Assembly: GCF_900102495.1 (NCBI RefSeq)
Contig: NZ_FMVQ01000003.1
Coordinates: forward strand, 186,001 to 250,000
Origin: Nitrosospira sp. Nl5
Lineage (GTDB): Bacteria; Pseudomonadota; Gammaproteobacteria; Burkholderiales; Nitrosomonadaceae
Direction of reading: 5' to 3'
Length of the DNA stretch: 64,000 nt
Shown here: piece after piece, positions 24,127-32,935 of the stretch
How positions within the stretch are numbered: position 1 is the first letter of the stretch
How the letters are laid out: each line of letters opens with the position of its first letter
Translations under genes and position numbers: made by a program
Notes under the pieces: generated by a model
Told to the model about the DNA's origin: nothing
What the model saw: only the letters and a program-made list of their open reading frames with translations
The model's database searches: none

Positions 24127-25961
24127 ACAAACTTAATGTTGCTGTACCCTGGAATCAGTCAAGATATATACCCTGTAACGGTTTTCACCCGCTGTATCGG
24201 CCGTTATTCGAAAATAACCCTTTCTTGTCTTTCAATGTCCTTGATGAGGTGGCGTTCGCTAGACGTCTCGCAGAAGACAATGCTTATTCCGATGAGATTT
24301 TCGAACAAGTAGCGCAAATGCCAGAGCCATTCGCGGAGAAATATGGCGACTTGCCACTGGCCAGGAAGCTTGCGGACCATATTACGCGAGATGAATTATG
24401 GCTGACTAGCGAGTTGCCTGGCGATGTCGAATTTCATCATACCAGCCCACTTACCAACGGTGAGCGGCCCTTTGTGTTTCACTGCGAGTCTTTTCTACCT
24501 ATTTTTATGCCATTTGCGAATCAAGGGCGTGGGGCGATAAAGAACTCTGGCGAATTGCGAAAATTTTATGGACGGTTGCTGGGTTCTGAAAATTGCCTTG
24601 GAATTTTTTCGCACCTGCCTGAGACGCTTGATCAGATCAGAAGTTTTTTTCGCAATGACCAGATAAATGAAAAACTCCGGCGTTCCCGGATTGGGCTGGC
24701 GGACCGGACGCTGAAAATTTTATTGGATGCGCGGAGAGAAACTTATTCCGAACGTCCGATGTTTTTATTTACCAATTCAGCTCACCAGAATCCAAGATCA
24801 TTTGCTCTGCGCGGCGGCGTTATAAGCTTGCTCTTCGCGGAAAGATTTTTGCGTTCAGGTAGGGAGGGGTTATTTATCTTCAGAACAGCCCGGCCTACGG
24901 ATGAGGAGCTGCGGGGCTGGGGGATTGATCTCGCGTTCATGCACTCGCTCGAAAATCGGAAGATTATATGGCTGGAAGGGCATCTTTCCGAACATGAGCA
25001 ATTGCGCCTGTTTATGACAGCTGACATTTTGTTGCTACCAAGCATTAACTTACACTCGGTTACCATCATGCAAGCACTCGCTGCAGGTGCGATACCCGTT
25101 GTAACAGATACTTATGGGCCTGACCTTTACGTGAAGGATGAGCAAAATGGGGTAGTATTAAAAGGAGTTCGGGATGCAGTGTGGCTTGAGGATACAGTTG
25201 AGAGAGTAATTGCTGACAAGCACCAAAATTTTAAGGGGCTTATGGCGGGTCTTGTTGAGCAGATGTACGGTCGAATCACGGTCCTCATAGATAATCCGCA
25301 ATACTTATTGGAAATGCGCGCGTGCGGGCGGAGACGGGTAAAACAAGAATTTTCCGGAACTGCGTTCCGAGACCAAATATCAGAAGAGATTGTTGGGCTG
25401 TGGCGGGATCATAAAAAGAAGAGAAGAGTCAAAAATAGTTCGCGGCATGGCCTGGCATTGCTTGATACCGATGAGTTAGCGGGGTTATTTGAAAGTCCAA
25501 CGCAGCCATATTTGGTATTAAACACGGAGTATGAAAAGGTTTACTCTTGCAAAGGGGTTTTTTTTTATTGTGCTCGTGAAACAACCGTACATGGACTAGA
25601 TCAATTTTCCGTTCTTGCCACTAGGCGCAAACGACAATTAGGGGCGGAAGGGATCAAAATTGCAGCAGTATTTCGTGATCTTGAAGTCCATCTGCTTTCT
25701 TTAGAAAAGATTGGACGGGATTCGGGCTCGCTGACGCTTAAACTTCAATATCGTCTTATGGAGTGGACTCGTCCATACCCTATCGTTTTCTCCTCGCTTA
25801 AAAAAGTTTATTTTTTGTCGCGGAAGACGCGCCGGCTGTTTTCACTGGATGGTATCGCGGACGTTCGGGAATGGGTTCGTCCGTATCCTGCCGTTTTCTC
25901 GGTGCTAAAAGGGCTTTGGTCCATACAGTTAAAGGTAAGGCAGGCATTTTCGTCAAAGTGA
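24123..25961 (+). CDS. Glycosyltransferase, GT-B fold, with a repeated C-terminal tail
   Basis: A 612-residue protein. The middle region (about 220-420) has a GT4-like donor-binding half: FMTADILLLPSINLHSVTIM followed by QALAAGAIPVVTDTYGPDLY. The N-terminal half would bind the acceptor. The last about 70 residues contain two copies of a short motif, EWTRPYPIVFSSLKK and EWVRPYPAVFSVLKG, each followed by a K/R-rich piece ending FS. That repeat could bind membrane or the exporter (speculation). The DNA is AT-richer than the genes before it. Specificity unknown. Confidence 0.75.
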   Translation: MNKLNVAVPWNQSRYIPCNGFHPLYRPLFENNPFLSFNVLDEVAFARRLAEDNAYSDEIFEQVAQMPEPFAEKYGDLPLARKLADHITRDELWLTSELPGDVEFHHTSPLTNGERPFVFHCESFLPIFMPFANQGRGAIKNSGELRKFYGRLLGSENCLGIFSHLPETLDQIRSFFRNDQINEKLRRSRIGLADRTLKILLDARRETYSERPMFLFTNSAHQNPRSFALRGGVISLLFAERFLRSGREGLFIFRTARPTDEELRGWGIDLAFMHSLENRKIIWLEGHLSEHEQLRLFMTADILLLPSINLHSVTIMQALAAGAIPVVTDTYGPDLYVKDEQNGVVLKGVRDAVWLEDTVERVIADKHQNFKGLMAGLVEQMYGRITVLIDNPQYLLEMRACGRRRVKQEFSGTAFRDQISEEIVGLWRDHKKKRRVKNSSRHGLALLDTDELAGLFESPTQPYLVLNTEYEKVYSCKGVFFYCARETTVHGLDQFSVLATRRKRQLGAEGIKIAAVFRDLEVHLLSLEKIGRDSGSLTLKLQYRLMEWTRPYPIVFSSLKKVYFLSRKTRRLFSLDGIADVREWVRPYPAVFSVLKGLWSIQLKVRQAFSSK

Positions 25962-26969
25962 ATGCGCTGCTGTAGCTATATTATGCTTTCCAACAATAAG
26001 ATTTGTTCACAATTAGCCAATAATGAATTGCCGATTCGTTTATGGATTTTCAACCATCCAATCCGATATATAACCGAACAGATCGAATTCTTTTACCTGG
26101 CATTGAAATCGCAGGGACGCGAAGTAACCATTTCCAATCATCCAGACCCATCCGCTCTTAATGTAGTGATTGAGAATTTTAATAAGCATTCTGCGGGTGT
26201 TGTAGAAACATTTTGTCGTAAATACCACAAGCGCGTCGGCATGATCCTGACTGAGCACCTTGATTTTTATCAAGATGAAATTTTCTTTCATGGGACGAGG
26301 TTAGGGATTGACAGTGATTATATGCATCCAGCCACCAAACGAGAACGCCTCCTTAACCTGATTCTGCTGCGAGAACACACAAAATGTTTCTTCAGGCTCG
26401 GGGACTTACCTATGCTGAGTGGGATCGAGAGAATGCTGCCAGGAATACCTGTAATAACTATCCCATTTCCCGAGCTTAAGTTAACTGACCGTTCACCTCG
26501 CTCCCTTAGTGAACCGCCTGCATACGATTTTATCTTTACTGGCTATCTTACGAATTACCGTAGGCAAATTCTTGGTAAATTAGGGAAGCAGTACAACCTC
26601 TGGGTGGCAAATACGATGTCTTCTCGGCGTCGACGAGATGCACTGAATACGATGGGAAGATTTGTATTGAACATTCCCCAGAATGAAAATTGGCCATGGA
26701 TTTCATCCATGCGGGTATTAGCTGCGTTGAGATGTGGTCGCGTAACAGTCACAACCAACACTGATAGGGGCGGCGCTATTCCTCCGATATGCTTGCAATT
26801 CGATAAGAAGGAGCTATTCGGTACTGCAGTTGCGGATGCGTTAGTTAAATATGAGCATATTTTCGAAGAAAAATTTAATGCGTATACAACGTTTGTGACT
26901 TCAAAACAAAACGCCCCATTTCCTGAAGATGTTTTTGCTGTTTGGGGCAGAATGGAGAGCGAGCATTGA
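25962..26969 (+). CDS. Putative glycosyltransferase-like protein of the surface-polysaccharide locus
   Basis: A 335-residue protein that I cannot place in a family with certainty. ATG 25962 follows the previous stop directly; an in-frame ATG at 25983 is an alternative. The C-terminal half (about residues 190-300: YDFIFTGYLTNYRRQIL, RFVLNIPQNENWPW, SSMRVLAALRCGRVTVTTN) has the look of GT-B proteins that lack a classic EX7E motif. It is AT-rich and lies in a run with glycosyltransferase and methyltransferase genes, so it probably adds or modifies a sugar residue. Confidence 0.5.
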   Translation: MRCCSYIMLSNNKICSQLANNELPIRLWIFNHPIRYITEQIEFFYLALKSQGREVTISNHPDPSALNVVIENFNKHSAGVVETFCRKYHKRVGMILTEHLDFYQDEIFFHGTRLGIDSDYMHPATKRERLLNLILLREHTKCFFRLGDLPMLSGIERMLPGIPVITIPFPELKLTDRSPRSLSEPPAYDFIFTGYLTNYRRQILGKLGKQYNLWVANTMSSRRRRDALNTMGRFVLNIPQNENWPWISSMRVLAALRCGRVTVTTNTDRGGAIPPICLQFDKKELFGTAVADALVKYEHIFEEKFNAYTTFVTSKQNAPFPEDVFAVWGRMESEH

Positions 26970-27006
26970 AAATTGGAAGCGTTAAGGACTTTATGGACTT
27001 GTCAAA

Positions 27007-27222
27007 ATGAATGATCTCGGGAAGGAAGAAGAATTCTGTCTTTCACAAGGTGATATAGCGCTACGCGTATATACGTCCTGCCTTTTAGGGCATGACAAAT
27101 CCCTTATCTTGTACAGCGGCGGTAACACATCGGCCAAGATCGTTGAGAAGAATGCTTTTGGCGAAGATGAAGACTTTCTCTACGTGCCCCCATTATCTAT
27201 TTGCATGCTGGAGCATCACTGA
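27007..27222 (+). pseudogene. Truncated copy of the class II aldolase/SDR gene
   Basis: The 71-codon frame matches the N-terminal part of the intact gene at 28538. Bases 27049-27185 align without gaps to 28580-28716; by hand I count about 25 differences in 137 bases, and 35 of 46 encoded residues are identical (shared GGNTS and EKNAFGEDE). After 27185 the likeness stops abruptly and the frame ends. The first about 40 bases differ. This is a relic left when the sequence with the methyltransferase was inserted or when the aldolase gene was duplicated. It is unlikely to be functional. Confidence 0.8.
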
Positions 27223-27333
27223 ACTTAGGTAGCCGTCAGGCTCAATCAAGATTGAGCTCGGTGTTGCAACAAAACCGCTTGGAAACCCTATTGAGCGGCA
27301 AGCCTTTTAACAACTGGGGAGGAGGATGGAATC

Positions 27334-28158
27334 ATGGATTTAAGAGATTACAAACTTACACCAAAACAAATCGCCACAGCAAAAAATGTTTTAGATTATC
27401 AGCCTTTTATAATTACAGACTCTGTACAGACAGGCGTCGCCTACTCCTGGTTATATGGAGATGAGGGAGGACGAACTTCGCACGGCAAGGATTTTATTTG
27501 TGAGCGTGATAAGGTTAGCGAGCAGCAATATAGTAAATTTTGCGATGCGAATCTTGCTTTGCGGGATATGTATGATGATTGGCTTGACGTGATTGCTCAG
27601 TCCTATCCGGGCGGTACGTTGCTTGATCCGGCCTGCAATAACGGATACTTTCCAGTTGGAGCGATCAAGCGGGGAATGAGCACTGCCACCGGATACGACC
27701 GAGCAGATTACACCAAATCAGTTGCATTTCTAAATGAAGTGGTTGGAACGAATGCAATTTTTAATCATCGTGCATATGACCCTAGACAACAGCACACAAT
27801 CCCTGGCTGTAAGCAACATGACGTCGCAGTAGCGTCCCTAATCCTTTGCCATATAAGTGATCCACTCTATTATTTGTCATTTTTGGGGAAGATGGCTAAA
27901 GAGGCAATTTTTCTCTTCAGTGGGATGGGAGTTGAGCCAGGGTATCGTATTTATTATTCGAAACCCAATAAGTTTTATACGAGCGATACTTTTCCCGTTT
28001 GTTTTGATAATGACGTGGGTCTGTCAAAAGACTTGTTGTTTGATAGCCTCGAAATGATGGGATTTAAAAATATTAAAGTTCTTCCTCATCAGGATAGCTG
28101 GCTACCAAAATCATGGTACGACACCGGTAACCAACAGGCTATCCTAGCAATGCGATAG
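27334..28158 (+). CDS. SAM-dependent methyltransferase
   Basis: A 274-residue class I methyltransferase. Motif I appears as TLLDPACNNGYFPVGAIKRG near residue 91; a second strand motif is VAVASLILCHISD. A good GGAGGAGG ribosome-binding site precedes ATG 27334. The gene is AT-rich, sits between the aldolase relic and the intact aldolase gene, and is flanked by 110-380 bases of non-coding DNA on both sides, so it looks recently acquired. It might O-methylate a sugar of the glycan (inference). Confidence 0.75.
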   Translation: MDLRDYKLTPKQIATAKNVLDYQPFIITDSVQTGVAYSWLYGDEGGRTSHGKDFICERDKVSEQQYSKFCDANLALRDMYDDWLDVIAQSYPGGTLLDPACNNGYFPVGAIKRGMSTATGYDRADYTKSVAFLNEVVGTNAIFNHRAYDPRQQHTIPGCKQHDVAVASLILCHISDPLYYLSFLGKMAKEAIFLFSGMGVEPGYRIYYSKPNKFYTSDTFPVCFDNDVGLSKDLLFDSLEMMGFKNIKVLPHQDSWLPKSWYDTGNQQAILAMR

Positions 28159-28537
28159 CATAATCCCTAAGGGTACAGAAACTCCAAATGAAAAGTGGTT
28201 TTGATTTTGCATATTTGAGCATGCCCAATCATAGGAAATTATGGATTTTTGCGAATACAAAACTATTTACTGAACAGACCCAACATAACTGCTAACTTTA
28301 ACTCTCAGTAATTATTTTTTACGAACAATCTTCAAATTGCTGCTTCCTGCTCCTAGCAAGTTGGGGTGCGAGCTTAATTTTTTTGAGCTACAGCAGTAAG
28401 GTAACTGGTATCAGTTATATCTAAGTAACTAGCCGCTTTTTTAAAATCGTGATCTTTTCCAACTGTGGCGATCCACAATTGTGGACGTTACAGGATATGA
28501 GAGTCGGGTAATACATGTTTCACATACAGGCCAAATA
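28159..28537. other. AT-rich intergenic region
   Basis: About 380 bases with no supported gene between the methyltransferase and the aldolase. A GTG-initiated extension of the aldolase from 28481 is open but I prefer ATG 28538. The AT-richness continues that of the preceding genes and stops near the aldolase. Promoter elements for the aldolase operon probably lie here, but I saw no convincing -35/-10 pair. Confidence 0.5.
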
Positions 28538-30511
28538 ATGCATAACCTCTGGATCGAAACGGAATCACGCCTCTTAACTGGCGATAGCGCACTGCGAGTA
28601 TATTCTTCTCGCCTATTAGGCTGCGACAAATCCCTTGTCCTGCACGGCGGCGGTAACACATCGGTCAAAATCATTGAGAAGAATGCTTTTGGCGAAGATG
28701 AAGAGCTTCTTTACGTAAAGGGCAGCGGCTGGGATCTGGAGAAGATCGAAGAGGCCGGCTTTTCGCCAGTCCGGCTTGATTATGTCCGCCGGCTTGCCCA
28801 ATTGCCGTCGCTGCCCGATCCCCAGATGGTCAACGAACTGGTGACGCATATGACCAGAGCCTCGGCACCGGTGCCGTCGGTCGAGGCAATTCTGCATGCA
28901 ATTCTTCCCTACAAGTATGTGGATCATACCCACGCCGATGCGGTGATCGCTATCACCAATACCCTGCGTGGCGAAAGCCGGATTCAGGAGATCTATGGCG
29001 ATCTGGTGGTCGTCATCCCGTACGTGATGCCGGGTTTTGACCTGGCTCGGCTGTGCGCGGAACGCTTTCCTGCCGAAGCGGGCGCACACACCATCGGTAT
29101 GGTGCTGCTAAATCACGGTATCTTCTCTTTCGGAGAAACGGCGAAGGAATCCTACGAGCGGATGATCAAGCTGGTGGGCCGAGCCGAGGATTACCTGAAG
29201 CGAAGCGAAGCCTGGGATATTTGTTGGCCCGATGTCGCGCGGCCGCTGAAAAATGTGTCGCTCGATCTTGCCCGCCTGCGTCGAGAGATTTCGGATATTG
29301 CTGGCTTTCCGGTCATTCTGGCACGCCATGCGGATACGAAGAGTCTCGCATTTGCGGCACGGAGTGATGTCGCAACAATTTCGCAGCAAGGACCAGCGAC
29401 GCCGGATCACGTGATACGTACCAAGCGTGTGCCGATGCTGGGACGCGATGTGAAAGACTATGCGAAAGAATACGGCGAGTACTTTTCCATCCATGAGCCT
29501 TTGGCAACCGAGCGGAAAACAATGCTCGATGCCGCGCCGAGGATTGCGCTCGATCCGGAGCTGGGAATGTGCACAATCGGCAGGACTGCAAAGGACGCTG
29601 CTGTTGTCGCGGAAATCTATTCGCATACGATGGAAATCATTCTGCAAGCAACAGCCCTGGGCGGCTACCGGGCGCTGCCGGCAAAGGATATTTTCGATGT
29701 GGAATACTGGGATCTTGAGCAGGCAAAGCTGCGCAAGAGCGGGAATCCGGCGATATTCGCCGGCGAAGTGGCATTGGTGACGGGGGCTGCGTCCGGGATC
29801 GGCAAGGCTTGCGTTGACGCATTGCTTTCCAGGGGAGCAGCGGTGGTGGGGCTCGATATCAACCCCAAAATTTCCACCTTGCACAAGCGCGCGGATTTCC
29901 GCGGCATTTTATGCGACGTGACGTCTGAAGAGCAGTTGAAGCACGCGCTTGAGAAAGCAGGCGATGCATTCGGCGGGCTCGACATGCTGATACTTAACGC
30001 CGGCATCTTCCCCGGTGGTTGCCATATCGATGCTTTGAAGACAGAGGATTGGCAACGCGTCATGCAGGTCAACCTGGATGCAAACTTGGTGCTGCTGCGT
30101 GAGTGTCACCCGTTGCTCAAGCTTGCACCACGCGGAGGGCGGGTGGTGGTGATTGGTTCGAAAAATGTACCGGCGCCGGGGCCGGGAGCGGCGGCCTATT
30201 CGGTTTCCAAGGCGGCGCTTACCCAGTTGATGAGGGTGGCCGCTCTGGAGTGGGGCGGTGACGGCATTCGCATCAACTCCCTGCACCCGAATGCCGTATT
30301 CGACACGGGTATCTGGACGGAGGAAGTCCTGGCCTCGCGCGCCAGGCACTATGGGTTATCGGTGGAGGAATACACCAAAAATAACGTATTGCGGACGGAA
30401 GTCACCAGCCGCGACGTGGCCGAACTGGCGGCGGAGATGTGCGGTCCATTGTTTGCCAAGACGACGGCTGCGCAAGTGCCGGTGGATGGCGGCAATGACC
30501 GGGTCATTTAA
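28538..30511 (+). CDS. Bifunctional class II aldolase / short-chain dehydrogenase
   Basis: A 657-residue fusion from ATG 28538. Residues about 1-400 form a class II aldolase/adducin domain with the zinc-binding His pair in DHTHADAVIAI and a later His in LNHGIFSFGETAKE. Residues about 410-655 form an SDR with the NAD loop TGAASGIGKA and YSVSKAALTQL (Tyr-x3-Lys). Family members are called rhamnulose-1-phosphate aldolase/alcohol dehydrogenase, and oxidise or cleave deoxysugar phosphates. In this locus a role in making or recycling a deoxysugar is conceivable. A broken copy of its 5' part lies 1.5 kb upstream. Confidence 0.88.
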   Translation: MHNLWIETESRLLTGDSALRVYSSRLLGCDKSLVLHGGGNTSVKIIEKNAFGEDEELLYVKGSGWDLEKIEEAGFSPVRLDYVRRLAQLPSLPDPQMVNELVTHMTRASAPVPSVEAILHAILPYKYVDHTHADAVIAITNTLRGESRIQEIYGDLVVVIPYVMPGFDLARLCAERFPAEAGAHTIGMVLLNHGIFSFGETAKESYERMIKLVGRAEDYLKRSEAWDICWPDVARPLKNVSLDLARLRREISDIAGFPVILARHADTKSLAFAARSDVATISQQGPATPDHVIRTKRVPMLGRDVKDYAKEYGEYFSIHEPLATERKTMLDAAPRIALDPELGMCTIGRTAKDAAVVAEIYSHTMEIILQATALGGYRALPAKDIFDVEYWDLEQAKLRKSGNPAIFAGEVALVTGAASGIGKACVDALLSRGAAVVGLDINPKISTLHKRADFRGILCDVTSEEQLKHALEKAGDAFGGLDMLILNAGIFPGGCHIDALKTEDWQRVMQVNLDANLVLLRECHPLLKLAPRGGRVVVIGSKNVPAPGPGAAAYSVSKAALTQLMRVAALEWGGDGIRINSLHPNAVFDTGIWTEEVLASRARHYGLSVEEYTKNNVLRTEVTSRDVAELAAEMCGPLFAKTTAAQVPVDGGNDRVI

Positions 30512-30514
30512 TAC

Positions 30515-31444
30515 ATGAACCATGTTTTTCCGGTTGCGCCCCAACATCGCGAAGCGTTGACGAGCCCATCAATTTCGTTATTGTTGCCGACGCGAGGCCG
30601 GCCCGCGCTGGTCGAGCGCCTTTTCAAGAGCATTGCCGAGAACACTGCGCAGCCCGAGCGGGTAGAGGTTATCCTGTTTGTTGACGAAGATGATACCGGC
30701 AGCCATCATCTGGATAGCAAGGAAATTTCCGTCACACGACTTATTGGCCCCCGAGCGTCGATGGGTTTTTACAACAGCGCCTGTTACGCAGCGGCGCGGG
30801 GCGACATCATTATTCTGGTCAACGACGATATGGTAATTGGAACGCCGGGGTGGGACGAGATAATTGCCGGGATGGACGCAAGTTTCCCCGATAGAATCTA
30901 CCTGGCCTATGGCAACGACCTGTTCAAGAAGGGTAATCTCTGCACATTCCCGATACTGTCGCGGCGCACCTGCGAACTCCTCGTGGAACCGTATCCGGTG
31001 GCTTACCGGGGCGCATTTATCGATTATCACCTGTTTGATATCTTCAAGCGGCTCAAGCATGGCGGGTTTGACCGTATCCGCTACTTGGAGAATGTTGTTT
31101 TCGAACACCTGCACTACCGTACCGGGAAGGCCTCTTTTGATGAAACCTATGGCAAACGCGACCGCTTCTCGGACGATCCGACATTTCTTGCCCTGATTGA
31201 ATCGCGGCGGGCATCCGCGGAGCATCTTTTGCGGATTCTGCGTGGAGAGCAGCCACCACCATATACGCCTGTTGGAAGTGCCAGGGAAATTTCTCCGGGT
31301 GGCCTATTCAGCGCGATAAGTTACTTTTCCCGAAAGCTATTGCTGGATGGGGAACTGCCTCTACGGTGGCGAGGGTATCTATGGGTCTGGTTCACAGGCA
31401 GGTATATGGCCGCAAGGGGTCTTTTGCGGCCATTCGGCAAATAG
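30515..31444 (+). CDS. Family 2-like glycosyltransferase
   Basis: A 309-residue GT-A-type protein that begins four bases after the aldolase stop. The start ISLLLPTRGRPALVERLFKS and the metal-binding-type motif IIILVNDDMVIGTPGWDE (DD near residue 109) are characteristic of GT2. A C-terminal hydrophobic/basic stretch (LPLRWRGYLWVWFTGRYMAA) could attach it to the membrane. Donor and acceptor unknown; presumably part of the glycan assembly. Confidence 0.8.
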   Translation: MNHVFPVAPQHREALTSPSISLLLPTRGRPALVERLFKSIAENTAQPERVEVILFVDEDDTGSHHLDSKEISVTRLIGPRASMGFYNSACYAAARGDIIILVNDDMVIGTPGWDEIIAGMDASFPDRIYLAYGNDLFKKGNLCTFPILSRRTCELLVEPYPVAYRGAFIDYHLFDIFKRLKHGGFDRIRYLENVVFEHLHYRTGKASFDETYGKRDRFSDDPTFLALIESRRASAEHLLRILRGEQPPPYTPVGSAREISPGGLFSAISYFSRKLLLDGELPLRWRGYLWVWFTGRYMAARGLLRPFGK

Positions 31445-31493
31445 GAAAACAATACACAACAACACTGTTCTTTGCACCGGGAGGTAGCGCAAC

Positions 31494-32384
31494 ATGACAG
31501 ACGGCAATCGGCCAACCGTGATTGGCATCATCGGCGGCAGCGGGGTGTATGACATTGAAGGGCTGGCCGGAAAACGCTGGGAGCGGGTGCGGTCGCCATT
31601 CGGCGAAGCATCGGACGAGCTTCTTTTCGGTGAGCTGGACGGCCAGCAAATGGTATTCCTTCCGCGCCATGGTCGCGGGCATCGAATTCCGCCTTCTGAA
31701 ATCAATTTCAGGGCCAATATCGACGCCTTGAAACGGGCGGGTGTTACCGAAGTCATCTCGGTCAGTGCGGTCGGGTCGTTACGGGAACATTTGCGACCGG
31801 GAATGTTCGTTATCGTGGACCAGTTTATTGACCGTACTTTCGCCCGGACCAAGAGTTTTTTCGGCACTGGTCTGGTAGCTCACGTTTCTATGGCGCATCC
31901 GGTTTGCGGCCGGCTTGGCAATCATATCGAGGCCGCGGCGCGCGAAGCAGGAATTGAGGTGGCGCGTGGAGGTACTTATCTTGTCATGGAAGGCCCGCAA
32001 TTTTCCAGCCTCGCTGAATCGGAGCTCTACCGTAACTGGAATTGCGACGTGATCGGTATGACGAATATGCCGGAAGCCAAGTTGGCCCGGGAAGCCGAGC
32101 TTTGCTACGCGACGGTGGCCATGGTGACGGATTTCGACTGCTGGCACCCCAATCACGACGATGTCACCGTCGACGCAATCATCAAAGTTCTGCTGGCCAA
32201 TGCGGATAATGCGCGAAGCCTGGTCAAGAAGATTGCGCCGCTCCTGCATGACGATGGCGAGGCCGCTTCCTGTAGCTGCCGCAGCGCGCTCGAACATGCC
32301 CTGATCACGGCGTCTGACGCGCGCGATCCTGAATTGGTCCGCCGGCTGGACGCGGTTGCCGGACGGCTATTGAACCCCCGTTAA
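31494..32384 (+). CDS. mtnP: S-methyl-5'-thioadenosine phosphorylase
   Basis: MtnP splits methylthioadenosine into adenine and 5-methylthioribose-1-phosphate in polyamine/AHL-linked methionine salvage. The 296-residue protein has the phosphate-binding GIIGGSGVYDIEGL, the PRHGRGHRIPP loop, EGPQFSSLAES, GMTNMPEAKLAREAELCY, and TDFDCWHP, whose Asp supports 6-aminopurine substrate recognition. The following apt and mtnA genes use its two products, so the trio forms a coherent salvage operon. Methylthioadenosine is also the by-product of AHL synthases such as the one at 44645. Confidence 0.92.
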   Translation: MTDGNRPTVIGIIGGSGVYDIEGLAGKRWERVRSPFGEASDELLFGELDGQQMVFLPRHGRGHRIPPSEINFRANIDALKRAGVTEVISVSAVGSLREHLRPGMFVIVDQFIDRTFARTKSFFGTGLVAHVSMAHPVCGRLGNHIEAAAREAGIEVARGGTYLVMEGPQFSSLAESELYRNWNCDVIGMTNMPEAKLAREAELCYATVAMVTDFDCWHPNHDDVTVDAIIKVLLANADNARSLVKKIAPLLHDDGEAASCSCRSALEHALITASDARDPELVRRLDAVAGRLLNPR

Positions 32385-32402
32385 CATATCCAGAGAAAGC
32401 TT

Positions 32403-32930
32403 ATGCCCATCAAGTCACGAATCCGTACTGTTCCCCATTATCCCAAGCATGGCGTAATGTTTCGGGATATTACAACCCTGTTGAAAGATCCGGTGGGCTT
32501 GCGCATTACCATCACCGAGCTCGTCAATCGTTATGCGGGCAATAAGATCGACAGGGTGGCAGGTATCGAGGCGCGTGGGTTTATTATCGGAGCGGCGCTG
32601 GCACTCCAACTGGGAGTGGGATTTGTGCCGATCCGCAAGAAGGGCAAGCTGCCTGCGGAAACAGTTGGCCACGACTATGATCTGGAATATGGTACTGACC
32701 GCATCGAAATGCATGTGGACGCCGTTTCTCAAGGAGACAGGATACTGCTCGTGGATGACTTGATCGCCACCGGCGGCACGGCAGAGGCGGCGGTGAAGCT
32801 GATCGAAGGAATGGGCGGCGAGGTTATCGAGTGCTGTTTTGTTGTCGATCTGCCTGATCTCGGTGGACGCAAGCGGTTGGAAAAGCATGGTCATAACGTC
32901 TTCTCCCTCTGCGAATTCGAGGGGGACTGA
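32403..32930 (+). CDS. apt: Adenine phosphoribosyltransferase
   Basis: Apt joins adenine to PRPP to give AMP. The 175-residue protein has the PRPP-binding motif [17 protein letters not shown] near residue 115, the N-terminal [20 protein letters not shown] and [20 protein letters not shown]. It recovers the adenine released by MtnP; the gene lies 18 bases after mtnP and two bases before the possible GTG start of mtnA. Confidence 0.95.
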   Translation: MPIKSRIRTVPHYPKHGVMFRDITTLLKDPVGLRITITELVNRYAGNKIDRVAGIEARGFIIGAALALQLGVGFVPIRKKGKLPAETVGHDYDLEYGTDRIEMHVDAVSQGDRILLVDDLIATGGTAEAAVKLIEGMGGEVIECCFVVDLPDLGGRKRLEKHGHNVFSLCEFEGD

Positions 32931-32935
32931 GCGTG

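Noticed and set aside
29108-29884. 258-codon minus-strand frame across the aldolase/SDR gene
   Set aside because: Antisense shadow of a gene with clear catalytic motifs on the plus strand.
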